A stretch of DNA of 45,175 bases from assembly GCA_964587755.1 (NCBI GenBank), contig CAZPMC010000017.1, positions 1 to 45,175 on the forward strand. Direction: 5' to 3'. Shown one piece after another: positions 8,069-16,904 of the stretch (position 1 is its first letter; the number at the start of each line of letters is the position of its first letter). This stretch comes from CAZPMC01 sp964587755. GTDB lineage: Bacteria > Bacillota > Clostridia > Acetivibrionales > DTU013. A program made the position numbers and the translations under genes. Under the pieces are notes generated by a model, which saw only the letters and a program-made list of their open reading frames with translations, ran no database searches and was not told where the DNA came from.

Positions 8069-10430
8069 TAATTTTGTGGTTTTTGGTGATGATAGTGATT
8101 TATATATTGAAAGTTATTCACCGCAAACAATTGTAAATGATGTGACAAAGTCTTTTAGCTTTTCAATGAGAATCAAAAATACATCGGGAAGGACGATTAC
8201 TGATTTAAAAGCGGAGATTGATGTCGATAATTCAGCCTATTTCCCATCAAATGATAGTGATAAAGTGAAGGTTGTAGCAACTAATTTAGGAGACAACACT
8301 TTATCTGATAATTACTCAGTACAATTAAGGTACAAAGGATCCGGCACGGCATTAAAGTTTATATTTACATATAAATACGAAGAAGGGGTAGATGAACAAA
8401 GAGCGGAGAGGACGATAAACATTCCGGCTACGGAACCACCAAACAATACAGACAACCCCATATTCAATATCGACCCGTCGAAGATTATTCCTGTCCTTGG
8501 CACTGTCGAGGGGAATGAAATGCCTACAATTAAAGCTGGCGGTCAGGCAACTGTCACCTTTCCTGTTAAAAACAGCGGGGGGCATCAGGCAAGGGATATT
8601 ACTATAACACTCGGAATGGTTGACGAGTCAAAGGCTCCCTTAGTGCTTGACAACCTTGACCTTAGAAAATATGTGGACACAATAAACGGAGGTCAGACAA
8701 AGGACGTAACCTTCACCATAAAAACCCTCAGGAGTGCACCTGAAGGCATTTATGCAATGCGGCTCAACTACAGCTATGTTAATGCCTTTGATTACAGCTT
8801 CTCTTCCTCTGAAACAGTTTACATAAAGATAGAAAATGACTATGTTAACCCAAGGCTTTTGGTGGAAAGCATTAAGATGCACAAAAATGATACAACGGAT
8901 TCAGCTATAGGTTTGGAGCTGGTGATTAGAAACCTGGGCAACCTTCCGGCAAAAGAAATAAAGGTTACATTGAACGGACTGAAGACGGGAGGCTTTACCG
9001 CAAGTAATTCCACCAATATAAAGCACATTACTGAAATAAGCGGAAAAAGCGCCGGCGCTGTGATATACCAGCTTTTGATGCCAAAGGAAATGCTACCGGG
9101 AAGCAATGAGCTTTTTGTTAAGATGGACTACAGGGACGACGCAGGCAATAATTATTCTGAGGAAAATCAGATATTTGTTCCTGTGGGAGAGGCGGTAAGT
9201 GCTAAGCCTGCCCTGACAGTAAGCGGGATTTCTGCTCCAAAGAGTGCTGTAAATGCCTATAATGACTTTGTTGTAAGCTTTGACATTAAGAACAATGGTG
9301 ATTCTGCAGCAAGGAACATCAAGGTTTCCCTTGCCACAGATGCACAAATTGTTTCAAAGACCATGAATCCTGTTTACATAGATAAAGTGGAAGCGGGTTC
9401 AAACAAGACAGCATCATTTACACTGTTTGCAACAGATGATGCCGTGACTAAGAATTATCCCATTGCCATAAATGTGGAATACGAAGATGCTTACGGCACA
9501 AAATTTAATGCGGCGCAATACATTGGCGTCTTTGTGGAAAATAGCGCCCAGGGGAAGTCGGTGCCCAGAATAATAATAGACAATTACACTATTGAGCCTG
9601 ATACTGTGCGGGCAAGTGATGACTTTTTACTAAAGCTGTCTTTTCTTAACACCAGCAAGACTGCTGACGTATCCAACATAAAGGTGACTGTGATATCGGA
9701 AGATGGCACATTTACACCGACGGATTCAGGAAATACATTTTTTATCGAAAGCATACAAAGCAAGCAAAATGTTCGAAGAGAGCTGATGCTGAATGTTAAA
9801 CCAGATGCGGAGCAAAAATCCTACATGCTGTCCATAAATTTCGAATATGAGGATAATGCCGGCAATCAATATACCTCAAGGGAGTCAGTCAGCATCCGCG
9901 TGCTGCAAAACCCGAGACTTGTTACGGGCGAAATGAGTATTATGCCCGAGACCTTTGTAGGGCAGCCAGTCCCAATATATATTGACTTTTACAATATGGG
10001 CAAATCCACTCTCTACAATATGATGGTCAGGGCAGAGGGCGAATTCGAAGGACAAAATCTCAGCTATTATGTAGGAAACTTTGAGCCGGGGAGAACTGAC
10101 TACTTTGATGCGTCGATTATTCCGATGGTTCCCGGGCAGGTTACGGGCGCTGTTGTATTTTCCTTTGAAGATGCAAACGGTAAGATTACCGAGGTGAGAA
10201 AGGAATTCAGCTTAAATGTCATGGAAATGATGATGGAGGGTCCAATCTTCGATGAAAACGGAATGCCGATAGAACCGGGAATGGAAATGGGAGGCGAAAT
10301 GGGAGGAAGCAAGCCAAGTGTCTGGATTTATATAGGCATAGGAGCCGCGGTCATAGCTGCAGGTGTGGTCACTACTGTCCTGCTGCGGAAAAGGCATCTG
10401 AGAAGGAAGGAATTGAGTCTGGATGAATAA
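8013..10430 (+). CDS. secreted, membrane-anchored CARDB-like repeat protein of the MacB-like system
   Basis: 805 aa with a GTG start (GGGAGGGG upstream). A signal sequence covers residues ~1-25. The body repeats an immunoglobulin-like theme: stretches such as VKNSGGHQARDITITL, IRNLGNLPAKEIKVTL and IKNNGDSAARNIKVSL recur about every 115-130 residues, as in CARDB/COG1361 extracellular proteins. A Met/Glu/Gly-rich patch (MMMEGPIFDENGMP, PGMEMGGEMGG) lies just before a C-terminal transmembrane helix (~771-792) and a basic cytoplasmic tail. Flanked and overlapped by ATPase and permease genes, it probably replaces the membrane-fusion adaptor of classical MacAB. What it binds is unknown. Confidence 0.75.
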   Translation: MRKLTAFCLTVVLLILVFSNFVVFGDDSDLYIESYSPQTIVNDVTKSFSFSMRIKNTSGRTITDLKAEIDVDNSAYFPSNDSDKVKVVATNLGDNTLSDNYSVQLRYKGSGTALKFIFTYKYEEGVDEQRAERTINIPATEPPNNTDNPIFNIDPSKIIPVLGTVEGNEMPTIKAGGQATVTFPVKNSGGHQARDITITLGMVDESKAPLVLDNLDLRKYVDTINGGQTKDVTFTIKTLRSAPEGIYAMRLNYSYVNAFDYSFSSSETVYIKIENDYVNPRLLVESIKMHKNDTTDSAIGLELVIRNLGNLPAKEIKVTLNGLKTGGFTASNSTNIKHITEISGKSAGAVIYQLLMPKEMLPGSNELFVKMDYRDDAGNNYSEENQIFVPVGEAVSAKPALTVSGISAPKSAVNAYNDFVVSFDIKNNGDSAARNIKVSLATDAQIVSKTMNPVYIDKVEAGSNKTASFTLFATDDAVTKNYPIAINVEYEDAYGTKFNAAQYIGVFVENSAQGKSVPRIIIDNYTIEPDTVRASDDFLLKLSFLNTSKTADVSNIKVTVISEDGTFTPTDSGNTFFIESIQSKQNVRRELMLNVKPDAEQKSYMLSINFEYEDNAGNQYTSRESVSIRVLQNPRLVTGEMSIMPETFVGQPVPIYIDFYNMGKSTLYNMMVRAEGEFEGQNLSYYVGNFEPGRTDYFDASIIPMVPGQVTGAVVFSFEDANGKITEVRKEFSLNVMEMMMEGPIFDENGMPIEPGMEMGGEMGGSKPSVWIYIGIGAAVIAAGVVTTVLLRKRHLRRKELSLDE

Positions 10431-11799
10431 GATAGATCTAATAAAGCTTGCTCTTAGAAACTTTACAAGGAGAAAAACCAGATCAATTCTGACAATACTT
10501 GGTGTTCTAATAGGTACTGCTTCTATTGTTGTGATGCTCTCTTTAGGTATAGGAATGAATGTCAGCTTCGAAAACCAATTAAAGAGCATGGGAAGCCTTA
10601 ATATTATTGATGTAAGCTCATGGTATTATCAGGATTTGGGCAACGGCATGGGTCAGTCAAAGGAGACTGTCCTCGATGATAAGGCAATAGCCAAAATAGA
10701 GGCTATTGACGGGGTAGAAGGTGTTATGCCTGTTCTCAATACATCTCTTAAGCTTGTAGCAGGCAAACATGTGTCCTATGCCAATATAATAGGAATAGAC
10801 CCGGATGTACTTGAGGCATTTGATTTCAAAGTGGCATCAGGCAGACTCCTTGATAAAAGTGATACATCTGCATTGCTTTTTGGAAGTGAGGCTGTATATA
10901 ATTTTTACAACCCCAAGTCGTCGGGTATGCACTATTTCTATCATGGTGGTTATGGTGAAGACAGGCCGGAGCCGCCGGTCGATGTCCTTAACGACAAGAT
11001 GGTTATGACATTTGATATGAGCTATGGTGAAAGAAGACAGGCAGGAGGAGGGGGCATGCCGGGCGGTTCGAATAAGCAACCTAAGCTTTATAAGACAAAG
11101 GGAGTCGGTATCCTCGAGCAGTCCCAGGACGATAAAGCCTGGTCTGTTTACATGAATATAGATTATCTTAAAAAAATAATGAAAGAAAATCAGCGGGCTC
11201 AGGGCGGGAGCGGTGGACGAGGCGGCGGGACCCAGTCCTTTGACACCTATCAGCAGGCGAAGGTAAAAGTAAAGGATATAGATGATGTTCAGAAAATCCA
11301 AAAGCAGATAAACGATATGGGCTTTGGTGCCTATAGCCTTGCAGATATATTGAAGGGTATGCAGGAGACGTCAGCCACACTTCAAACGGTGCTGGGGGGA
11401 ATCGGTGCAATCTCCCTTTTGGTAGCTGCTCTTGGAATAACTAACACTATGATTATGTCTATATATGAAAGAACCAGAGAGATTGGTGTAATGAAGGTGC
11501 TTGGCTGTGTATTGGGAGACCTTCGTAATATGTTCCTTTTTGAAGCAGGATTGATAGGCTTAATAGGAGGAATAGCAGGACTTTTGTTTAGCTATGCAGC
11601 GTCCTTTATATTAAATAAATATGCCGGAGGTCTTTTCGGTGGGGGATATATGGGAGGCGGCGATACAATATCGGTTATTCCGCTATGGCTTGCTCTTGCT
11701 TCTTTGGTATTTTCGACACTGGTGGGACTTATATCGGGCTTTATGCCTGCCAGACGCGCTATGAAGCTTAGCGCATTGGAGGCAATAAAAACAGAGTAG
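10423..11799 (+). CDS. MacB-like FtsX-fold ABC permease
   Basis: 458 aa. Begins with the MacB_PCD pattern: a basic RNFTRRKTRSILTILGVLIG, then TM1 (~22-44), a ~275-residue extracytoplasmic domain, and three C-terminal helices with the FtsX motif YERTREIGVMKVLGC. MPARRAMKLSALEAI near the end is also typical. The extracytoplasmic domain carries glycine-rich insertions (QAGGGGMPGGSNK; GGSGGRGGGTQ), and GGLFGGGYMGGGD sits between TM3 and TM4. It starts 8 bases inside the preceding gene (stop overlap), showing translational coupling. With the ATPase at 7307 it should form a mechanotransmitting ABC complex. Export of a peptide, lipid or toxin is plausible; the substrate is not indicated. Confidence 0.9.
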   Translation: MNKIDLIKLALRNFTRRKTRSILTILGVLIGTASIVVMLSLGIGMNVSFENQLKSMGSLNIIDVSSWYYQDLGNGMGQSKETVLDDKAIAKIEAIDGVEGVMPVLNTSLKLVAGKHVSYANIIGIDPDVLEAFDFKVASGRLLDKSDTSALLFGSEAVYNFYNPKSSGMHYFYHGGYGEDRPEPPVDVLNDKMVMTFDMSYGERRQAGGGGMPGGSNKQPKLYKTKGVGILEQSQDDKAWSVYMNIDYLKKIMKENQRAQGGSGGRGGGTQSFDTYQQAKVKVKDIDDVQKIQKQINDMGFGAYSLADILKGMQETSATLQTVLGGIGAISLLVAALGITNTMIMSIYERTREIGVMKVLGCVLGDLRNMFLFEAGLIGLIGGIAGLLFSYAASFILNKYAGGLFGGGYMGGGDTISVIPLWLALASLVFSTLVGLISGFMPARRAMKLSALEAIKTE

Positions 11800-11866
11800 A
11801 ACAATCCAATTGAAGTAGCTGCATAAGAGCAGACATATTCTTGAAACGGGGTAATGTTGGATACAG

Positions 11867-11979
11867 GCTGTAAGAAATAAGTCTTACTGAAATGCAGCGT
11901 CCAGGAGCTACTTAGATATGGACTGCCAGTCCATATCTAAGTAGCAGCTATCAACCGCCACATTTCAGCTTCTTATAGC
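11867..11979. repeat. 113-bp multi-tier imperfect palindrome between convergent genes
   Basis: Three nested inverted repeats: GCTGTAAGAA (11867-11876) with TTCTTATAGC (11970-11979), CTGAAATG (11887-11894) with CATTTCAG (11961-11968), and an 18-bp perfect inner stem 11907-11924 with 11928-11945 around a 3-base loop. It lies between the converging permease and acyl-CoA synthetase genes. The inner hairpin lacks a T-run, so simple intrinsic termination is doubtful. A variant of its arm, GCCGCATTTCAGCTTC, recurs at 21533-21548, suggesting a dispersed family. Confidence 0.7.
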
Positions 11980-12002
11980 AGACCGTCACTGCCGGTCCAT
12001 AA

Positions 12003-13664
12003 CTATCTGTTTTCGTCGGCGGTTCTGATTTCTTTTCTTTTTATTTTACCGCTGATTGTTTTAGGCAGTTCATCAACAAATTCTATTATCCTGGGATATT
12101 TATAGGGAGCAGTCACTTTTTTAACATGCTCCTGAAGCTCTTTTACAAGGGCAGGGGTGCCGCTGTAACCCTTAGCCAGTACAACGGTTGCTTTTACAAC
12201 CTGGCCTCTTATGGGGTCGGGAACTGCCGTAACGGCACACTCTAATACAGATGGGTGCTCAATAAGCGCACTCTCAACTTCAAAGGGCCCGATACGGTAG
12301 CCGGAGCATTTTATTACATCATCGGATCTGCCAACAAACCAATAGTAGCCGTCCTCATCCCGCCAAGCCACGTCGCCTGTGTCATACACATCATCATGCC
12401 AAACAGCGGAGGTTGCTGCTTCATCCCTGTAATAACCTTTGAATAATCCCGGAGGAAGGCCTTTGTCGAGATTTTTAATGACAATTCTCCCCTCCGTACC
12501 TGCAGGGCATGTCCTGCCGTTGTCATCGACAATGTCTATATCATAAAGGGGTGATGGCTTACCCATGGAACCGGGCTTAGGTGTAATCCATTCAAAATTG
12601 GCACATAAAACAGTTGTTTCTGTTTGCCCAAAGCCTTCTATTATATTAAGACCGGTGGCCTTTTTAAACTGGGAGTACACCTCGGGATTTAAGGGTTCTC
12701 CTGCTGTGCAGGCTTTTTTTATACTGGACAAATCAAACCTTGACAAATCTTCTTTTATTAAAAATCTGTATATGGTCGGTGGTGCACAAAATGAAGTAAC
12801 CTTGTATTTTTCTATTACACGCAACAGATTTTCAGGGACAAACTTGTCCATATCATAAACAAAAATTGCAACACCGCATATCCATTGTCCGTAAAGCTTA
12901 CCCCAACCGCACTTTGCCCAGCCGGATTCTGAAACTGTAAGGTGTAATCCCTCTTCGCTTAAGCCTTGCCAGTAATGTGCAGTAACTATATGACCGATTG
13001 GATGGTAGAAATCATGCAACACAATTTTAGGCATACCTGTCGTGCCTGAAGTAAAATACATAAGCATGTTGTCGTAACCGCCGGCTGCTTCAGTGCCTTT
13101 TGGCCGTACCCATTCCTCAGATGCTTTTTCAAGCTCAGCATCGAAATCAAGCCAGCCGTCTCTTGATGCACCAACCAATGCCTTACATTTGACAGTTGGT
13201 GATTCCTCCATAGCTTCTTCAATGAAAGACAGTATTTCATGATCGTCAACTGAAACAATCATTCTAACTGAAGCAGAATTATTTCTATACACAATATCCT
13301 TTTTTGTCAACTGAACAGTTGCGGGGATTGATATGGCTCCGAGCTTTTGAAGAGCAAGGGTTGAGACCCAGTAGTGCCAGCGCCTTTTTAAAATCAGCAT
13401 TACTACGTCACCCTTTTTTATGCCCTGAGCCTTGAAAAAGTTGGCGGCTTTGTCGCTTAGGCGCTTCAATTCTTTAAAGCTGAATATTTTTTCTTCACCC
13501 TTATCATTGCACCAGACCAAAGCGGTTTTATCGGGCGCAGTGTATGCCCATTCATCTATAACATCATAGGCAAAGTTAAAATTTTCGGGCAACTTTACCT
13601 TATAGTTAGCTTTAAAATCTTCATATGAATCAAATTTAATCCTTTGTAGAAACCTTTCAAGCAT
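12003..13664 (-). CDS. AMP-forming acyl-CoA synthetase (acetyl/medium-chain type)
   Basis: 553 aa adenylate-forming enzyme that activates a carboxylic acid with ATP and CoA. Core motifs: YFTSGTTGMPKIVLHD (ATP/phosphate loop), GFGQTETTV, YDTGDVAWRDEDGYY, SGYRIGPFEVESAL and the C-terminal PKTISGKIKRKEIR with the catalytic Lys. The overall pattern matches the acyl-CoA synthetase family often called medium-chain acyl-CoA ligase or AcsA-like; substrate chain length cannot be read from sequence. The frame opens at 13685, but AAGGAGG sits 8 bases before ATG 13664, inside the longer version, so 13664 is the likely start. It overlaps the stop of the upstream regulator by 8 bases (ATGCTTGA), so the two are translationally coupled. 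Confidence 0.92.
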   Translation of the reverse strand: MLERFLQRIKFDSYEDFKANYKVKLPENFNFAYDVIDEWAYTAPDKTALVWCNDKGEEKIFSFKELKRLSDKAANFFKAQGIKKGDVVMLILKRRWHYWVSTLALQKLGAISIPATVQLTKKDIVYRNNSASVRMIVSVDDHEILSFIEEAMEESPTVKCKALVGASRDGWLDFDAELEKASEEWVRPKGTEAAGGYDNMLMYFTSGTTGMPKIVLHDFYHPIGHIVTAHYWQGLSEEGLHLTVSESGWAKCGWGKLYGQWICGVAIFVYDMDKFVPENLLRVIEKYKVTSFCAPPTIYRFLIKEDLSRFDLSSIKKACTAGEPLNPEVYSQFKKATGLNIIEGFGQTETTVLCANFEWITPKPGSMGKPSPLYDIDIVDDNGRTCPAGTEGRIVIKNLDKGLPPGLFKGYYRDEAATSAVWHDDVYDTGDVAWRDEDGYYWFVGRSDDVIKCSGYRIGPFEVESALIEHPSVLECAVTAVPDPIRGQVVKATVVLAKGYSGTPALVKELQEHVKKVTAPYKYPRIIEFVDELPKTISGKIKRKEIRTADENR

Positions 13665-14235
13665 GGGGTTTGCCTCCTTCATCATGAAGTATTATAGTCA
13701 GAAATTTACCGGGTTTGTTATCTACGGCTGCCTGACCATGGGGAATAGATGGGTCAAAATAGATAGAATCACCTTCGGACATAATTATCTCACTGGATCC
13801 GAGGATAATTTTAATCTGACCCTCAAGAACATAGTTAAATTCCTGACCTCCATGTGTAACAAGAGACATTTCTTTGTTTTCTTCCGGCTCAATAGTTACA
13901 AGGAGGGGTTCAACCTTTTTATTTTTAAAATTGTATGCCAGGTTTTGAAATTGATAGCCTTTATATCTCTCAATGTATGGTGCTTCACCTTTTTTTACAT
14001 AGCAATAGTGCTGCAAACGTGGTGTAGAGCCAGTAAGAAGCTCTGAAAACTCAACACCGAGGATGCCTGCAATTTCATACAGTGTGCTTATTGGAATTCC
14101 CACTTGCGCATTTTCATATTCCAAATATGTTTCAATTGAAATATTTAACTTATCAGCAAGCTCCTGCTGTGATATGTCCGAAATTTCTCTCAATTCACGA
14201 ATACGGCTTGAGATTTGAACAACGCTATCCGACAT
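13657..14235 (-). CDS. XRE-family regulator with C-terminal cupin domain
   Basis: 192 aa. Residues ~8-62 form a helix-turn-helix of the XRE/Cro type (IRELREISDISQQELADKLN, then YLEYENAQVGIPISTLYEIA). Residues ~110-185 are a small cupin (GGQEFNYVLEGQIKIILG, then DSIYFDPSIPHGQ) with His residues suited to binding a metal or small ligand. This architecture senses a metabolite and controls the neighbouring gene; here it is the first gene of an operon with the acyl-CoA synthetase, so an organic acid or acyl-CoA ligand is a reasonable guess. GGAGG precedes the ATG. The upstream DNA has two GTTATAAT copies around 14275-14300 (minus strand) that could be -10 or operator elements. Confidence 0.92.
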   Translation of the reverse strand: MSDSVVQISSRIRELREISDISQQELADKLNISIETYLEYENAQVGIPISTLYEIAGILGVEFSELLTGSTPRLQHYCYVKKGEAPYIERYKGYQFQNLAYNFKNKKVEPLLVTIEPEENKEMSLVTHGGQEFNYVLEGQIKIILGSSEIIMSEGDSIYFDPSIPHGQAAVDNKPGKFLTIILHDEGGKPHA

Positions 14236-14429
14236 AATAAACCTCCAATGATTTTTTATTACTTTAATTTAACAGTATTATAACAATTCAATATTATAAC
14301 ATATAAAAACGCATTTTAAAGAAAGCTTTGAATAAGATACAAATGGAATTTCAAGTTATAAATTTTAACCAATTATTAAATAACTATTTTGGATAAAAAG
14401 GGTATGATTGTCTTGGAGGCTGAAAAAGT

Positions 14430-14705
14430 ATGAACGAAAGGGAAAAAAGACTTTTGAAAGCGAGCCGCAATGGATGTGTATCCGCTTTTGAAGAGCTTAT
14501 AAAGCCGCATCAGACCAGAGTATATAACATAATGCTCAATGCTTGCCACGATAAATTCGAGGCGTCACAGCATGCTCAGGAGGTTTTTATAAGAGTCTTT
14601 GAATCTATCATGAAAAAAGACTGTAACAGCCTTACAATTGAAATTTATAAAACGGCAGGTCAGATAATCCGATCCATAGCAGGCAATACTGCCATGATTT
14701 CATGA
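14430..14705 (+). CDS. short sigma-70 region 2-like protein lacking region 4
   Basis: 91 aa. Residues ~6-62 resemble region 2 of ECF sigma factors: LLKASRNGCVSAFEELIKPH (2.1), VYNIMLNACHD, and AQEVFIRVFESI in place of the usual DLTQEVFLRVW. After that the sequence has no region 4 (-35 binding) and ends in a short unrelated tail. The reading frame is intact, with a good GGAGG 10 bases before ATG. No region 4 remnant was noticed in the 64 bases before the next gene, so this is not an obvious frameshift. It precedes and may be cotranscribed with a two-component system. It could be a degraded sigma factor or a small protein that binds RNA polymerase; function unknown. Confidence 0.6.
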   Translation: MNEREKRLLKASRNGCVSAFEELIKPHQTRVYNIMLNACHDKFEASQHAQEVFIRVFESIMKKDCNSLTIEIYKTAGQIIRSIAGNTAMIS

Positions 14706-14769
14706 ATCGCGGTGGAAACAAATTTGTTAATGATGTAGAATAGGAATAGCCTTAGATAGGGGTAATGTT

Positions 14770-15468
14770 ATGAGTGAGGACAAGCTAAAGATTTTAATAG
14801 TTGAAGATGAGGCGTCTATAAGAAAGTTTATTGCTATAAATTTAGAAAGAAGCGGATTTGAAGTGCTGGAAGCCGAAAACGGCGAGAAGGCACTGCAAAT
14901 GGCTGTTTTACACAAACCGGCGGTTATGGTGCTGGATGTTATGCTGCCCGGAATTGACGGCTTTCAAGTGTGTACAAGGTTAAGAACCGAAATGCCTGAG
15001 TTAATAATTATTATGCTTACAGCCAGAGGGCAGGATATTGATAAAATAACAGGCCTTGAGCTTGGTGCAGATGATTATATGGTAAAGCCATTCAATCCGC
15101 GTGAGCTTACAGCGAGAATCCATGCGGTTCTGCGCAGGGCTGAGGGGATAAAGGCTTCGCAGGAAACATCTCTAAAATACAAAAATCTTTTGATGGACTT
15201 GAATTCTCAGAAATTTTTTAAAGACGGTAAAGAAATTGAGTTGACACCCACTGAATTTTCAGTGCTTAAAATGTTCATGTCAAATATCGGCAGAGCTTTA
15301 AGCCGCAATGAGATTTTTAACTGTGTATGGGGTAAGAACTATTTTGGTGATTTAAAGACTTTAGATGTCTATATCAGGAGGATACGCGAAAAAATTGAGG
15401 ACAACCCTTCCAAGCCCCAATTCATAGAGACAGTGTGGGGATATGGATATAGATGGTGTGACAAATAG
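14770..15468 (+). CDS. OmpR/PhoB-family response regulator
   Basis: 232 aa. The receiver domain (1-~120) has the acidic pair in VEDE (residues 11-14), phospho-acceptor Asp56 in VMVLDVMLPG, the Thr in MLTARG and the conserved Lys in YMVKPFNP. The winged-helix DNA-binding domain (~135-230) has LTPTEFSVLKMF, the recognition region LDVYIRRIREKIED and the terminal TVWGYGYRW. AGGGG precedes the ATG. The cognate histidine kinase follows with a slight gap or overlap, so the pair forms a standard two-component system. Target genes cannot be read here, though the lipoprotein gene at 16905 is in the same transcription unit. Confidence 0.96.
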   Translation: MSEDKLKILIVEDEASIRKFIAINLERSGFEVLEAENGEKALQMAVLHKPAVMVLDVMLPGIDGFQVCTRLRTEMPELIIIMLTARGQDIDKITGLELGADDYMVKPFNPRELTARIHAVLRRAEGIKASQETSLKYKNLLMDLNSQKFFKDGKEIELTPTEFSVLKMFMSNIGRALSRNEIFNCVWGKNYFGDLKTLDVYIRRIREKIEDNPSKPQFIETVWGYGYRWCDK

Positions 15469-15496
15469 ACAATTTAGACCGGGAAAGATACATATT

Positions 15497-16903
15497 ATGC
15501 TGAATATAAGAAAAAGAATGACTCTAAGCTTCATATTCGTTATTCTTCTTACGGTATTAGTTTTTGAAATACTGATAATCAATATTGTTCAAAAGAATTA
15601 TTACAAAAATCTGGAGGACAGCCTTTACAATCAGATAAAAATCTCCTGTGAGCTTTACGAAAAGTATTTCTCTGATGCGTCTTTATCCGACAATGTTCTC
15701 AACAATGTGGATTCCTTTTGGAAGCAGACGGATGCACAGGTTGAGATACTGGATACTAAGGGAAAGGTTCTAATGGATTCTATTGGTTATATGCCGGATA
15801 ATGATGAGGTCTTTGCAGATGTTGTAGAGGCACTAGAAAACGGGAAGGGCGTCTGGATAGGAAAGGTGCCTTACGACAACAGCCCTGTAATGGCAGTTTC
15901 AAGTGTGCTGAAAGTTGATGGTTCCACTATTGGTGTCTTACGTTTTATTACAAGCTTAAGAAAGGTAAATGATGACATCCGCTCGGTTTCGAGAGTTTTT
16001 ATAATTATAGGGATAGCGGTCAGCATCGCCTCAGTTGTGTTAAGTCTTTTATTGTCCGCGACAATTGTCTATCCTTTAAAAAGAGTTACAAAGATAGCCA
16101 GTAGAATGGCACAGGGAGATTTTAGTGTCAGAGGGGAGAAAATTTTTAATGACGAAATAGGAAGGCTTTCCGATACATTAAACTATATGGCTGATGAGAT
16201 AAGTGAACGGGACAGGTTAAAAAATGAATTCATTTCTTCCATATCACATGAACTCAGGACGCCGCTGACATCAATAAAGGGATGGGCAGTTACTCTAATG
16301 GAAAGTGGTCTTGAGGACAGGGAGATATTTGATACAGGTCTTGATATTATAGAAAAGGAAAGCGACCGGCTCACTCAGATGGTAGAAGAGCTTTTGGACT
16401 TTTCCAGACTTGCCACAGGAAAAATAAGCATTAAAAAGGAAAGTATCATACTTGAGGAACTGTTGTGTACAGTAGGAAGACAGCTTGCACCGCGAGCCAC
16501 ACGGGAGGGGTTGGTTTTTAACATTGAGATGGATGATGAGCTGCCGCAGCTCTATACCGACGGCAACAGGCTAAAGCAGGTGATTATAAATATACTGGAC
16601 AATGCCTTCAGATTTACCCCGGAAGGCGGAAAGGTGATTCTTAAGGCTTGTGCAAGCGGCGGAGAGGTAGTATTGTCTGTAACAGATACAGGCTGCGGAA
16701 TACCGCCGGATGAGCTGCCGAATATAAAAGAGAAATTTTACAAAGGAAGAAACAGTAAATTAGGAAGCGGTATTGGGCTGTCAATCTGTGATGAGATTAT
16801 AAAGCTAATGAACGGCCGTCTCACAATATACAGCACTGTCAATAAAGGTACCCAGGTAGTTATCCGTATTCCGATTTTAAATAATAGCGAGGTGTTAGCT
16901 TAA
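15497..16903 (+). CDS. membrane sensor histidine kinase (HAMP-HisKA-HATPase)
   Basis: 468 aa. TM1 (~9-30), an extracytoplasmic sensor of ~135 residues, TM2 (~165-190, VSIASVVLSLLLSATIV), then HAMP (PLKRVTKIASRMAQGDFS). The dimerisation domain has the phospho-acceptor in SISHELRTPLTSIKGW (~250), and the ATPase domain has QVIINILDNAFRFTPEGG (N box), DTGCGIP (G1) and GSGIGLSI (G2), so it looks active. The frame opens at 15443 inside the regulator gene, but that ATG has its purine run only ~3 bases away. ATG 15497 has GGGAAAG at a plausible distance and begins just before TM1. The signal sensed is unknown. Confidence 0.93.
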   Translation: MLNIRKRMTLSFIFVILLTVLVFEILIINIVQKNYYKNLEDSLYNQIKISCELYEKYFSDASLSDNVLNNVDSFWKQTDAQVEILDTKGKVLMDSIGYMPDNDEVFADVVEALENGKGVWIGKVPYDNSPVMAVSSVLKVDGSTIGVLRFITSLRKVNDDIRSVSRVFIIIGIAVSIASVVLSLLLSATIVYPLKRVTKIASRMAQGDFSVRGEKIFNDEIGRLSDTLNYMADEISERDRLKNEFISSISHELRTPLTSIKGWAVTLMESGLEDREIFDTGLDIIEKESDRLTQMVEELLDFSRLATGKISIKKESIILEELLCTVGRQLAPRATREGLVFNIEMDDELPQLYTDGNRLKQVIINILDNAFRFTPEGGKVILKACASGGEVVLSVTDTGCGIPPDELPNIKEKFYKGRNSKLGSGIGLSICDEIIKLMNGRLTIYSTVNKGTQVVIRIPILNNSEVLA

Positions 16904-16904
16904 A

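Noticed and set aside
10837..11301. 154-codon frame antisense to the MacB-like permease
   Set aside because: It lies wholly within a strongly supported gene, is rich in biased residues, and has no ribosome site that stands out.
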